Shown one piece after another: positions 50,329 to 61,900 of a DNA stretch of 64,000 nt. Origin of the DNA: Bacteroidaceae bacterium (GTDB taxonomy: Bacteria; Bacteroidota; Bacteroidia; Bacteroidales; Bacteroidaceae); NCBI GenBank assembly GCA_017546505.1, contig JAFYWV010000018.1:1-64000 (forward strand), read 5' to 3'. Position 1 is the first letter of the stretch. Every line of letters begins with the position of its first letter. A program made the position numbers and the translations under genes. Below the pieces are notes generated by a model. That model ran no database searches. It was given only the letters and a program-made list of their open reading frames with translations, and had not been told where the DNA came from.

Positions 50329-50434
50329 ATTATCTAATTTTCAACACCTTACGCCAAAAACAGGCTGCGTTTGCTGAACGTTTATCTTCACTGCTTTTTC
50401 ACACATACACATCTTAAAATAAAGCCTTTCCGAA

Positions 50435-50442
50435 TACCTTTG
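50435..50442 (+). promoter_or_regulatory. -7 box before the head genes
   Basis: TACCTTTG, a Bacteroidetes -7 match 20 nt before the protease start. No TTG is seen at the usual distance and no ATGATTA operator, so late head genes may be controlled differently. Confidence 0.4.
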
Positions 50443-50462
50443 GTCTACAAATTTTAGAAGGT

Positions 50463-51755
50463 ATGGCTATATTAAAAATCTACAACGACATTGTTGATGA
50501 GACCGAGCGCCTTTTTCTTCGTGATATAGGCGCTGATGGTGTTTGCTACAAGAGCATCACCGAGTTCCTGGAGTCCATTGATGAGAACGACAGCGAGATT
50601 GACCTACGCATTCACTGCAAGGGCGGTTCCGTTGTTGAAGGTTGGGCAATCTACGATGCCTTGCGTGATTCCGGCAAGACCATCAAGGCCACAATCGAGG
50701 GCGAGTGTTCATCAATGGCCACAATCATTTTACTTGCAGCCCCCAAGGAGCGACGTTTTGCGTATGCCAATGCGACATTGTGCATTCACAACCCTGCATT
50801 GTGCTATCTGGAGAGCGACTACTACACACGACTGACAGCCGACAAACTTGATACTTTGGCAGAGGATATCAAGAAGCAGGCCGATATGTTGCGTGAGGAG
50901 CAGACCAAGATGGTGGACCTGTATGTGGAGAGGACAGGTGCTGACCGTGCAGAGCTTGAGAGCCTGATGAGCAAGGACATATTCATCAATATGGCTCGCG
51001 CCAAGGAGTTGGGCTTCATTTCAGAGACCGTAGTACCAATAACGGCATTTAATAAACCAAAATTCAAATCATCAAAACAAATGGCACAGAAAGAATCAAA
51101 AGTTCAGGTGAAGCAGGGTCTATTGGACCGTTTGCTTTCAATGGCCGGTTTTTCAAGACTGGAGGATGTCAGAATGGTAGACCAGGTTATCACAGCAGCT
51201 GATGGCTCTGAGTTCACAGTTGAGCGTGAGGATGGCGATCCAAAGGTTGGCGACAAGGCCTACCCCAACGGCACCTATGTTCTTGAAGACGGCACGACAA
51301 TCGTCATCGAGGGTGAGGTTATCACCGACATCATCGAGCCCGGAGCGGAAGAGGAAGAGCAGGAGAAAAACGAGAACGAGGGCGACGAGCCCACAGTTGA
51401 GGAACTTCAGAAAGAGGTTGAGGAACTGAAAGAGAAAGTCGCGGAAGACGAGCAGCAGAAAGAGGAGTTGAAGAAAGAGGTCGAGGAGTTGAAGGAGACC
51501 GTGGCTGAGCAGGCAAAGGCCTTGAAGGGTACAGTTGCAGTATCTTCAGACGAGAAGAAGATTATCGACAAGGTAAACGGAGCAGGCGGTCTTGCTTGGC
51601 TCAACAAAATCCTGTCAATGAAATCTACCTACACTGCAAGCAACCGCAAGTTCGTTGACCACACAGACGGTAACCGTTCGGAGGAATCACCTACCCAGAA
51701 AGCCTTGCGTGAGGCAAGAGAAAAGGCTGAAGCCAAGAGAAAGGCAAAGGCATAA
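50463..51755 (+). CDS. ClpP-like head maturation protease fused to scaffold
   Basis: A 430-residue protein. Residues 1-195 are a ClpP-type serine protease with S84 in GECSSMAT, H109 in CIHNPAL and D172 in SKDIFINMARAKELGF. Residues about 290-355 are an acidic coiled coil (EELQKEVEELKEKVAEDEQQ) that probably serves as the scaffold, followed by a basic tail. Protease and scaffold in one chain, directly before the capsid gene, is a familiar HK97-type arrangement. Confidence 0.88.
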   Translation: MAILKIYNDIVDETERLFLRDIGADGVCYKSITEFLESIDENDSEIDLRIHCKGGSVVEGWAIYDALRDSGKTIKATIEGECSSMATIILLAAPKERRFAYANATLCIHNPALCYLESDYYTRLTADKLDTLAEDIKKQADMLREEQTKMVDLYVERTGADRAELESLMSKDIFINMARAKELGFISETVVPITAFNKPKFKSSKQMAQKESKVQVKQGLLDRLLSMAGFSRLEDVRMVDQVITAADGSEFTVEREDGDPKVGDKAYPNGTYVLEDGTTIVIEGEVITDIIEPGAEEEEQEKNENEGDEPTVEELQKEVEELKEKVAEDEQQKEELKKEVEELKETVAEQAKALKGTVAVSSDEKKIIDKVNGAGGLAWLNKILSMKSTYTASNRKFVDHTDGNRSEESPTQKALREAREKAEAKRKAKA

Positions 51756-51800
51756 GAGAGAGAGTAACAAACCTATTTATCAAATCAAAAAAGAAGTAAA

Positions 51801-52862
51801 ATGGACTTTAAAAATTTTACAGTTGACAATGGCGCAATCAGAGACTTGCGCGAACTTATGTTCATGACTGCTTTTGCCGATCCTGATTTGGAGGCAATCC
51901 TTACCACGAAGACTGGCGTCTACAACGGTAAGAAACTTGGCTTCATCAACGACCTCGGTGACGTCGGTCTTGACAGAAACGGTTGTAACCCTGAATACTC
52001 AAACATCAATATCACAGGTGCTGAGAAGGAGTGGGATTTGGGTACTTGGGAGATTGCCAAGCACATCTGTTACACTGAACTGGAGAACACCATCGCCGAG
52101 CACTGCCTCAATGGTGGCACAGAGATCGATGACCTCGGTCCTACAGTGTATATGAATGAAATCCTCATTCCTCTCTTGCAGAAGGCAATGAAGGAAATGT
52201 TCTGGCGTATCGCTTGGTTCGGTGACAAGTCAGCGAAGAACATCGCAGACTCTGGTATCCTTACCGCAGGTGTTAACCCCAAGTTGTTCACAATGTGTGA
52301 CGGTTTGTGGAAGCGTTTGCAGGCTATCATCGCGGCAAACCCCAACCAGCATACTGTTATCGAGGCTAACTCGGCATCAACCTATGCGGCACAGAAGAAC
52401 GGTATCAGAACATCCGGCACAGCTATCAAGCTCGTGGATGATATGTTGTCTGATGCTGACTCACGCATCTTTGACGACCCCAACGCGGCAATCTTTATGA
52501 CCAGTTCACTCTTCAAGGCGTTGCGTAACGATCTTGTAGACAAGTACGGCAAGTACACAATGCCTGTTGAGCAGCTTGCTGCAGGTATCAACCTTGCACA
52601 GTACGACGGCCACAAGATTATCGCTCTCGACATCTGGGACCGTATGATCAAGAAGTATGAGGACACAGGTACCAAACTCAACTGTCCTCACCGTGCTGTA
52701 ATCACCACACCGTCTAACTTGTTTGTCGGTACAAACGACAGCAAGTTGGTGAGCACATTGCGTGTGAACTTCAACGAGGAGACAGAGTACAACAACATTC
52801 TTGCGAAGTCAAAGATCGGTACCTTGATTGGTGAGGATGCACTTGTGCAGGTAGCAATCTAA
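51801..52862 (+). CDS. Major capsid protein
   Basis: A 353-residue protein between the protease-scaffold and tail-tube genes. Size, position and the sequence (LMFMTAFADPDLEAILTTKT, FMTSSLFKALRNDLVDKYGK) fit an HK97-fold major capsid protein of a Bacteroidales siphophage. There is no long delta domain at the N-terminus, which agrees with the separate scaffold upstream. Confidence 0.82.
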   Translation: MDFKNFTVDNGAIRDLRELMFMTAFADPDLEAILTTKTGVYNGKKLGFINDLGDVGLDRNGCNPEYSNINITGAEKEWDLGTWEIAKHICYTELENTIAEHCLNGGTEIDDLGPTVYMNEILIPLLQKAMKEMFWRIAWFGDKSAKNIADSGILTAGVNPKLFTMCDGLWKRLQAIIAANPNQHTVIEANSASTYAAQKNGIRTSGTAIKLVDDMLSDADSRIFDDPNAAIFMTSSLFKALRNDLVDKYGKYTMPVEQLAAGINLAQYDGHKIIALDIWDRMIKKYEDTGTKLNCPHRAVITTPSNLFVGTNDSKLVSTLRVNFNEETEYNNILAKSKIGTLIGEDALVQVAI

Positions 52863-52881
52863 AAAAAGAGAGGAGGATAAT

Positions 52882-53475
52882 ATGCCAGATGTATGTGATT
52901 TCAGATTAGCATCAAATATGGTGGCTAATTGTGAGAAGCCTTCAATCGCTGGTCTTAGGAACAATGGTTACATCATCAATTTCGATGACATCGACTTTGA
53001 AAATTCGGTGCGTGACTCGAGCAATCCTAATATTATCACTTCTCTCGTCCTGTTATCTGGTAAGAGAGCTTACAATGTGTATGTACCGGGCAAGACTCCG
53101 TTCTCTGGAACGAAAAAGAGCCTTGTCACTGGTACCTACAGGAATAAGTTCTCGAAAGATGTATCCATTGTCATTCTTGACAACGGACCGGACGTAGCAA
53201 AGAACGTGATTGACCAGTTGGCAAACGGAACGTTCGTGGTTGTTTTGGAAAACAAGTTTGCAGGTGCAGACGGTAAGAACACCTTTGAGATTTACGGCTT
53301 TGAGGCTGGTTTGACAGCAACAGCCCTTGACGATGACAAGTATTCAGAAGAGAGTGACGGCGGTTGGGCTTGCACATTGCAGGAGACAGGTGCTCCAAGC
53401 TCGGGCTTGTACTTGTATAACACATCGATAACAGCTACTCGCCAGTCATTGGCATCATTGGTGGCTGGTTCTTAA
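52882..53475 (+). CDS. Probable major tail tube protein
   Basis: A 197-residue beta-rich protein (VVVLENKFAGADGKNTFEIY, GFEAGLTATALDDDKYSEES, ending TRQSLASLVAGS). The composition and length match tail tube proteins of Bacteroidales siphophages. Its place between capsid and portal is unusual. Confidence 0.65.
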   Translation: MPDVCDFRLASNMVANCEKPSIAGLRNNGYIINFDDIDFENSVRDSSNPNIITSLVLLSGKRAYNVYVPGKTPFSGTKKSLVTGTYRNKFSKDVSIVILDNGPDVAKNVIDQLANGTFVVVLENKFAGADGKNTFEIYGFEAGLTATALDDDKYSEESDGGWACTLQETGAPSSGLYLYNTSITATRQSLASLVAGS

Positions 53476-53487
53476 ACAATCTGAAAG

Positions 53488-54240
53488 ATGAGTGAATACC
53501 AAGACACGATGAACAGACTTGAGGAAATGAGAAGCCGTTATGATGACGGTTTCTCATCTTCCGATAGACAGTTCCTGGATAGGTTGTACTATTCGCTGTT
53601 CGTAAAGGCGATAACAAATACAGGATGCAGCGACTGTTACCGTGACGCTTACATCCTATGTGTAAACAAACTCAAACGATTAAAGAGTATGCCTAAAAAA
53701 CCTAATTATATTTTGAAAGCAGGGGCGATGATTCACCCTGTTGGAACATCCAAATTCTACACCAACCCTATCACAGATGAGGTTGCTGAAGACTGGTTGA
53801 GCAAATATCCCGGTCAGATAGGAATGTTCGCGGAATACCCAGAAGATTGGGAAGAGAGAGTTGCGAAGTATGCTGAGGCACAGAAAGCAGAGCGTTGTGC
53901 TGAAGGTGAGGTAAGCGGAGTCGAAGATACTACTTCAGCGGAGTTGGAAACTGTAAAGACAGAGCTTCAGGCTGAAAAGGAGGAGAATGCCACCTTGAGA
54001 GCCGAGCTTGAGGCAACCAAAGCGTTGCTTGCAGAAGCAGAGGCCAAGATTGCAGAGAAATCCGATGATAACGCTGTAGTCGCAAACGAGGAACTTGAGA
54101 AAGCCAAAGCGGAGATTGCAGAGTTGAAGGAGGAGAACGCAAAGTTGAAGACCGACAACCGAGCACTCAAAGCGGCCAACACTCGCCTCAAGAAAGGCGA
54201 TGACGCAGAGGAAGCGAAAGAAGATGCCGAAAAGGCTTAA
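53488..54240 (+). CDS. Structural protein with C-terminal coiled coil
   Basis: A 250-residue protein: residues 1-120 are globular, with Cys residues (TGCSDCYRDAYILCVNKLKR), and 150-250 form a long acidic coiled coil (LETVKTELQAEKEENATLRA). A head or connector accessory role is inferred from the neighbours. Confidence 0.5.
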   Translation: MSEYQDTMNRLEEMRSRYDDGFSSSDRQFLDRLYYSLFVKAITNTGCSDCYRDAYILCVNKLKRLKSMPKKPNYILKAGAMIHPVGTSKFYTNPITDEVAEDWLSKYPGQIGMFAEYPEDWEERVAKYAEAQKAERCAEGEVSGVEDTTSAELETVKTELQAEKEENATLRAELEATKALLAEAEAKIAEKSDDNAVVANEELEKAKAEIAELKEENAKLKTDNRALKAANTRLKKGDDAEEAKEDAEKA

Positions 54241-54273
54241 TAAAAACGAATAATCACCTTAACCCATTACCTT

Positions 54274-55464
54274 ATGAATGCAAACACCGTCAAGCGTCCC
54301 CCACGTAGATTTGATGTAAGTTATCTCGGTACACTGAACATACAGTCTTATGGACGTGACAACTTGTACCCCCAGCGTATGTATGATTTGATTCAGAACA
54401 GCCCGACTGGAGGAACTTGTTGTGACCGCTACCAGACATTTATCGAAGGTAATGGGTTAAACGACTTGGAGTTCTCGGAGTATGTATGTAACCGTGCAGG
54501 AGAAACTGTTGATGACATTTACCGTCTCATCGCCCAAGATATGGCCTTGTATCACGGTTTTGCCTTGCATATAAACTACAATATGGCTTGCAAGATTGTA
54601 GAGTTGCAGCATATTCCATTTCAGGATTGCCGATTGGAAGAGGAGACCGAAGACGGTCAGGTAATACATATCAAGGTCCACCCCGACTGGAGTGGTTGCA
54701 AGACACGAAAAGGAAAGAAGATAGCCGTTGATAAGCTGAACGTGAAAGAGTTCTTCGTATTCAATCCGATTCCCGAAGTAGTGCTCTCGCAGATTGACGC
54801 GGCCGGTGGCATTGAGAGTTATACAGGACAGATTCTTTGGTTCTCTTTCGATGGCAAGTACAAGTACCCGAAACCCATTTATGACAAAGTCGTAACCAAT
54901 CTCTCCACGGATGAGGGACTTGACAATGTGAAATACCGCAATACCCGAAATAATTTCCTAATGGCTGGTATGTTGGTCCACAAGAAAGGGCAGAACATCA
55001 GCATCGATGAAGATGGCCAGACCATTAGCGGCAACGATACTGCTGATGAAGATTTCGCAAAGAGCCTTGATGTATTCCAAGGCGATATGAACAGTTGTGC
55101 CATTATGGATGTGACGGTCAACCAAGGTGAGGATGAGCCAAGATTCGTACCTGTCGAGGGAACAAACTTTGACTCGAAATTCACTTGTACTGAAAAGAGT
55201 ACAACCGAACGCATCTATTCGGCATTCGGTCAGGAGCCTTGGTATTGTATCCGTATTGGAAGCCTCGGCTTCAGCGGAACTGTGCTGAGCGAAGCGTATG
55301 AATACTACAATTCCTATGTAAGCAAGGAACGCAGGGCAATTTCAAGAGCTTTAAAAAAGATATTTGCGGTATGGCACGAGAATGCCAATCGTACAGGTGA
55401 TTTCGAAGTTCAACCAATGGTTTATGTAAACAACAAGGACAATGGAATTACTAATAACACCTGA
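54274..55464 (+). CDS. Portal protein
   Basis: A 396-residue portal candidate: NLYPQRMYDLIQNSPTGGTC at the N-terminus, the wing region YGFALHINY-like MALYHGFALHINYN, ending in the stem and helical region FSGTVLSEAYEYYNSYVSKE. The protein forms the dodecameric ring for packaging. It is not next to the large terminase, as is normal, but downstream of capsid. It overlaps the connector gene by 23 nt. Confidence 0.75.
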   Translation: MNANTVKRPPRRFDVSYLGTLNIQSYGRDNLYPQRMYDLIQNSPTGGTCCDRYQTFIEGNGLNDLEFSEYVCNRAGETVDDIYRLIAQDMALYHGFALHINYNMACKIVELQHIPFQDCRLEEETEDGQVIHIKVHPDWSGCKTRKGKKIAVDKLNVKEFFVFNPIPEVVLSQIDAAGGIESYTGQILWFSFDGKYKYPKPIYDKVVTNLSTDEGLDNVKYRNTRNNFLMAGMLVHKKGQNISIDEDGQTISGNDTADEDFAKSLDVFQGDMNSCAIMDVTVNQGEDEPRFVPVEGTNFDSKFTCTEKSTTERIYSAFGQEPWYCIRIGSLGFSGTVLSEAYEYYNSYVSKERRAISRALKKIFAVWHENANRTGDFEVQPMVYVNNKDNGITNNT

Positions 55465-55951
55465 TGAAGTCAAGAGGTTAGGTAGGCCGATAGGGAACGT
55501 TGATGAAAGCAAGATAGTAGCCTTTATAAAAGAGGCAGAGCATTTGAGCGTAAAGCCTGTTATTGGCAATGAACTTTACCTGAAGTTGCTTGAGAAAGGG
55601 GACATTGAAGAAGATTATAAAACATTACTAAACGGCGGTTCGTATACAGACTCCAGTGGTAATGTTTTTTCTTTTATGGGTCTACGTGTTGCGATTTCGT
55701 ACTACGTCTATGCCCAGAACGTAATGTCCGGGGACTTTGAAAGCACACGTTACGGTATGGTCTTCAAAGACAGTGACTATTCTACAAGAATTTCCTCTAA
55801 GGAACGCTCCGATTGCTACAACAACGCACTTGAGGTGGCCAACACCTATCTGAAAGACTGCTTGCAGTTCTGCAGGGAGAAGGGACTCGTAAAACGAGCC
55901 TCTTTGAAAAACGCAAAGACCGGAAGCATAATCATCAGAAAAATCGGATAA
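55442..55951 (+). CDS. Head-tail connector protein
   Basis: A 169-residue, mostly helical protein with the adaptor pattern ITPDEVKRLGRPIGNVDESK, FIKEAEHLSVKPVIGNELYL and a C-terminal helix. These proteins dock to the portal ring; it overlaps the portal gene. Confidence 0.65.
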   Translation: MELLITPDEVKRLGRPIGNVDESKIVAFIKEAEHLSVKPVIGNELYLKLLEKGDIEEDYKTLLNGGSYTDSSGNVFSFMGLRVAISYYVYAQNVMSGDFESTRYGMVFKDSDYSTRISSKERSDCYNNALEVANTYLKDCLQFCREKGLVKRASLKNAKTGSIIIRKIG

Positions 55952-55985
55952 ACGAATGAAAAGTGAAACGTAAAATAGAAGAATT

Positions 55986-58900
55986 ATGTCATTAACAAAT
56001 AAATCAACTTTGATAAATGATGCCCAGCTTATCCGCTATGCCGAACAGGAGGGTTTCAATACGGCAGAAAGAGTTGGTAAACTGTTCGTCGATTTCATCA
56101 ACAATGCTGATGCGGCGTTGGCACAAGAGGTTGCGAACAGACAAAGTGCTGACAATGTTCTCCAGCAGCAGCTGACCACAACAACGAGTGTGGCCAATAG
56201 TGCACAGAGTACAGCGACCAACGCCAACACTAAGGCGACCAACGCTTTCAACCTCATCACTCTGCTTGAGCAATCAATCGGAGCGGCTGGCGGTATTGTT
56301 CCTCTTGACAACCTTTGCAAGATACCGTCGGCCTATCTGCCGTCATTTATGGATGACGTATTGGAATTCTTCAATATAGGAAGTTCCAATATGGTTGTTA
56401 ATTTTGGAACAACACTCCAAAAAAAGTCCACCGACGAGGATTGTAGAGTCCTTTACAAAGAAGACACCAACGTCTTTGTATTTCACGACACAGAAGAAGG
56501 AATATATTATTCTGACTGTCTTGATGGAGATACATGGGGTGTTGACAATGGCAACGGACGTGTGCCTCACTCTGGCAAAGTGTATTTGTGTATCGCCAGC
56601 AATAAGTCTTACCGTTGGAGTGGTACACAACTTACCGTTATCGGTAATGACCTTGCTTTGGGCGAAACATCTTCAACAGCCTTTCCTGGTAGCAGAGGAG
56701 TGACTTTGGAGAGATATGTTGATAATCTTTTAAAGTATGCAGCGGAGCACAACAGAACCTTTGTGAACATCAACAGATGGAAAGAAACGGCAGATGCAAT
56801 AACATTGGACGAAGCGATAGACCACCTTGTAAACGGAGCACGTATAGAGTATGGTATTATCATTACATACTTTACAGTTGATGGCTGGGTGACAAAACAG
56901 TATGTAGGAGCAAGTTCCATCAGTGAGTTTTACAAGCATAGCAACTGGAAAGACTATGGCAACGGTGGCGGTTCATCAACTGGAAACATTGTCAATGTAA
57001 ACGAGATTGCCCCTCTCACAGAAGGATATTATTCTCGTGCAAAGGCAGCACTTGCCGTTCCTGAAGAACTGCGTACATCCGGCCGTAAGATGACCTTTAT
57101 GAGTGCATCTAACGAATGGCAGACGTGGCAGTTTGTAGGTACCATCATTGATGACTGGGTAGATGAGAACTACTGGAAGCCAGAAATAAAGGGTGTGTCT
57201 TTCAATGGAGCAGAACCTGTATCACCCAATGCCAACGGCATTATCGAGTTGCAGTATGAGGTAACGGTGGACCAGGAAGCAAATGCCGAAAGTACGAACC
57301 CAATTTCGAATGCCCACGTTACACAACGCTTCACAGAACTGCAAGACTCTTTGGCCGCAGGACTTGATGTCGATCCTGTAACGCGAGTTCTCACATTGAA
57401 AGATGCCAAAGGAGAGGCAATGTCATCAGTTACTCTACCTGAAGGTGGAGGTGGTGGCAACACCAATCCGACTGCGATTGAGCTTATCATCAACAGCGAC
57501 CTGTCGGCAACAATCAAAGAGGGTGATGAGTGGAATCTCGAATTCACTTGGCGACACTACAGTCTCAAGGATAATGTCGATACACAATACAGCGGCCGTG
57601 CAGAATTGATTGTAAACGGTTCAAGCGTTGCAAGTAAGGATGTCGTACAAGGTATCCAATCGTTCGATGTCAGCAAGTGGCTAAACGTCGGTATGAACAG
57701 TGTGCGTGTGAAAATCACAGCCGATGACGGCATTATCGCACAGTCTGCCTACCTGAAACTGTCGGTAGTAACATTGAATATCTCTTCAAGTTATTCTTTG
57801 GCCACTATCACAGAGAAAGGCACAGCGATACCGTTCCGTTATGTCGTGACCGGTAGTGGTACCAAGGTCGTAAACTTTGTGCTTGACGGCAATCCGCTCC
57901 CGACCGAAACGATTACTGCTTCTGGAGCAACCAACGTCAAGAGCATTGCTACATCTGGTTTGTCACACGGAGCCCATAGCCTTGTAGTCTATGCGGAGCG
58001 TGAAATATCGGCAGGCACTATGCTTGAATCAAACCACCTGTATTTCGACCTGATGATTACAGAGAGTGGTACACAGACAACCATTATCGCGACAGAGTTC
58101 AACACGCCCGAGGTAGAACAGTACAAGACCATTGTAATACCTTTTGCAGTGTATGACCCATCTGCAGTAACATCCAATGTGGATATTCTCATTAACGGAG
58201 TGTTGAGCACGGCAATGGAAGTGGACCGTAGCCGACAGACTTGGAGTTATCGTGCGAAAAATGCCGGTGACTACACATTCACAATCCGTGCCAACGGAAT
58301 TGAGCGTAATATCGCAGTAAAGGTGACTGAAGCCAGCACACAAATTTCTGCCGAGACCGATGCTCTTGCCCTCTATCTGTCTTCATCTGGCCGAAGCAAT
58401 TCTGCCACAAACAAGGCAGACTGGAGTTTTACGGCTGAGAATGGCAGTACTGTACAGGCTCAATTCTCAAACTGTGAGTTCGATGAGCAGAGCGGTTGGA
58501 AAGCTGATGCGAATGGCCTTGTATCACTTCACCTTGCGAAAGGAGCCCAGTGCTACATTCCATATTATCCTTTTGCGTTCGACGGCAAGACCACAGGAAA
58601 AACCATTGAGATAGAGTTCAGTAGTAGCAACTGCTATGATGCAGATGCTGTCCTTATCAGTTGCTTGCATGGAGTGGTAGGCTTTGAGATAAATGCTCAA
58701 GAGTGCTATTTCCAGTCAGCATTGAAGAAGAAGATCAGTACGAAGTTCAAGCAGAACGAGCGTATTCGTGTTGGTTTCGTAGTGCAAAGCGTTGCAGAGA
58801 GTCGTTTCATTTTCCTCTTCTTGAACGGTAAAATGAGTAACGTGATACAATACGATACAAGCGACTATTTCGTGCAGACAGTACCTGTGGGTATCACATT

Positions 58901-61900
58901 GGGTAACGCAAGCTGCGAACTTGATATATACAACATTCGTGTGTATGACAATGCCTTGTCGTTCCGTCAGATGATAGACAACTACATTGCCGATATGGAT
59001 GACACCGAAGTGATGTTTGCTAAGTTGGCAGAGAACGACATTCTCAATGCCGACAGTGCAGAGCCAGAGGTGGAGTATGACAAGGTTGTGGATAAAATCC
59101 CTTGTATGACCCTCATCGGTGCAATGCCTAAATATAAGGGCGACAAGAAGAAGGACACCAAGATTGTTTATGAGGACAGATTGCACCCTGAATTCTCATT
59201 TACTTGCGATAAATGTCAAAACGACGTGCAAGGAACATCATCACAATATTATCCACGCAAGAACTGGAAGTTCAAGTTCCTTACTGACATTATCTACACC
59301 AAGTCTGGAGCCATAGCAAGTAAGTATGCTCTCCGTGGTGTTGATGGTAACGGTAATCTTGTACCGCAGAAAGCCGTCAAGACATTCTGCTTGAAGGCTG
59401 ACTTTGCCGAGAGTTCTGGTACACACAATACAGGTGCTGCGAACTTCATTAACGAGGTTCTTGTGAAAGCCGGCATTCTCACACCACCCCAGCAGGTCGA
59501 TTCAACAGTGCGTACCACTATCTACGGTTTCCCGATCCTCCTGTTCCATCAAGAGACAGAGAGCAGTCCGCGTGTATTTATCGGTAAGTACAACTTTAAC
59601 AACGACAAGAGCACGCAGGATACATTCGGCTTTGAGAAGATTGCTGGTTACAACAAGGGAATGATTAACCGCGATGACTATCTGTTGTACCCGGGTACTC
59701 TCGCACAGTTACAGAAAGATGTAGATGCTTTGTCTGAAGCAGAGGATGATGGTGAATACTTAATGTACCTCATCGACGACGAGAGTGACGGAGTCTATTA
59801 CAATCACCTTGTAGAGTATGATGCCGCAAACGGGGCTTGGGTAGATAAGGGAGAGTTATGGATGTGGGATGCCTACAACAAGAACTGGTGTAGCCGTGCT
59901 GGTTTATCCTTTACAGATGGCCTGAACAAAGTGAAAGATGGTTACCTTGTAGAGAACAACTGCGAATGTTGGGAGTTTACAAACAACGGTAACGCAATGT
60001 GTCTTTTCCACGCCAGCGACTTCGAGACAAAGGTGTATGGCGATGACATTCCTGACTGGTTTGATAATGACTGGTTGCCGACCGACAGTGAGGGTAAGAA
60101 GTACGCACCATATTGGGCAACAGCCTTTGAGCCTCGCTACCCAGACAATGACAATATGTTTATGCACTATGCAAAGGGCCGTGTTCCTAAGCAGTTGAAA
60201 CGCATTTGTGATTGGTTGTATTCGCTCGATGTGACTCGCGCCAACCTCACTGAAGCAGAGAGACAGGCAATGGATGCTCGTTTCCGTGCGGAATATACCC
60301 AGTATTTCCACAAAGACTCGATGTTGAGCTACGACTTGATACGTGAGGGTATTCTTGCAGCCGACCAAGGTGCAAAAAATATGATGTGGGTATTCTTCGA
60401 CGGCTTGTGCTATCTCATTTTCTATGACAACGACACTATCTGGGGCTTGAACAACGAGGGTCGTAACCAGTTCGGTCCTTATGTTGAGCCTCACGATAAG
60501 GACTCGCTTGGTAAATTCGTGTTCAATGGTGAGAGCAGTGTTATTTGGAACCTGATAGAGCGTAACCTTGAGGCGGAAAAGAACGTCATCTATGAGCGTT
60601 TGGTTTCACAGGGCGACTTCACCTATGAGCGAGCTTTGTACTGGTTCAATACACGCCAGAGTGATATGTGGTGCGAAACCATCTACAACGAGGACGGTAA
60701 ATACAAGTATATAGACAGTTTCGGTGCAGCGTCAGAAGAAGACGGAAGTGCTCAAGACTATCTTGAGATAGCCCAAGGATCGCGTGAGGAACACAGAAAG
60801 TGGATGATGTATGAGCGTTTTGCTTACCTCAATGCAAAGCGTTGTACTGGTACATATCGCGAAAGTAGTGTATATCTCCGTGCGAACACGAATGGTGCAA
60901 GTACAGTGCCTTACAATGTGGCCGTAAACCTTACCGCGGCACAGGACTGGTATTTCGGTTTCCGTTTCTCTGGTAACGCAGGTTACAGCAGTCGTTTGTT
61001 GAAAGCGAATGAAACATACACATTCACCGCACCAGCAGGCAGTGTTCCTAATGATACAGAGACCTACATTTATCAGGCAGACCGAATAAAGAAACTTGGT
61101 GATCTGTCAGTCCTTTATCCGACAACGTTGGTTGTTGGAGCCTGCAAACTGCTTGAAGAGCTGATTGTGGGCAACGATACACCCGGATATGTCGGCAAGT
61201 TGGCAACGCTCACACTTGGCACACACCCTCTCCTGAAGAAGATAAACATTGTGAACTGCCCCACCTTGCAAAGTTCATTGGGAGTCACAGGTTGCTCAGC
61301 TTTGGAGACCATATATGCTCAAGGCAGTAAGATAACAGCAGTCAATCTGCCAGTTGCTTCTGTGGTACGTTATATGCACCTCCCCGAAACGCTGGTTCAG
61401 TTACTGTTTGACCGTTTGCCGTACCTCACATACGACAACTTGGTCATTGACGGATATTCAGGAATCCAGACCGTAAACATCGTTAGTTGTCCGCGACTTG
61501 ATGCGATGCGTATTCTTGAGGATATTATGAAAACTCCAAACAACTCGTTGCAGTATGTCCGCGTAACCGACATTGACTTGGAGGGTGACGGACAGGTATT
61601 GCTTGATATGATGCATCTGAAGGGTGCAGAAAACAAGAACGGCGCTCCCGAGTTGTTCGGAAAGTACACCTTGACACGCTATATGCCAGAAGAGGACTAC
61701 AACCGTATCGTTGAGTGCTATCCATACCTGAACATCATCAATCAGGAGTTCACATTGATATGCTTTGATGACACTGTAGAGGATGAGGAAAACATCAGCA
61801 ATATGGATAACAAGACAGGTTATCTATTCTCTGATGACAACCACACCGTTCCATTTGAACCAAGTGGTCACGTTTTGAACATCCTCAACCAACGCCACGC

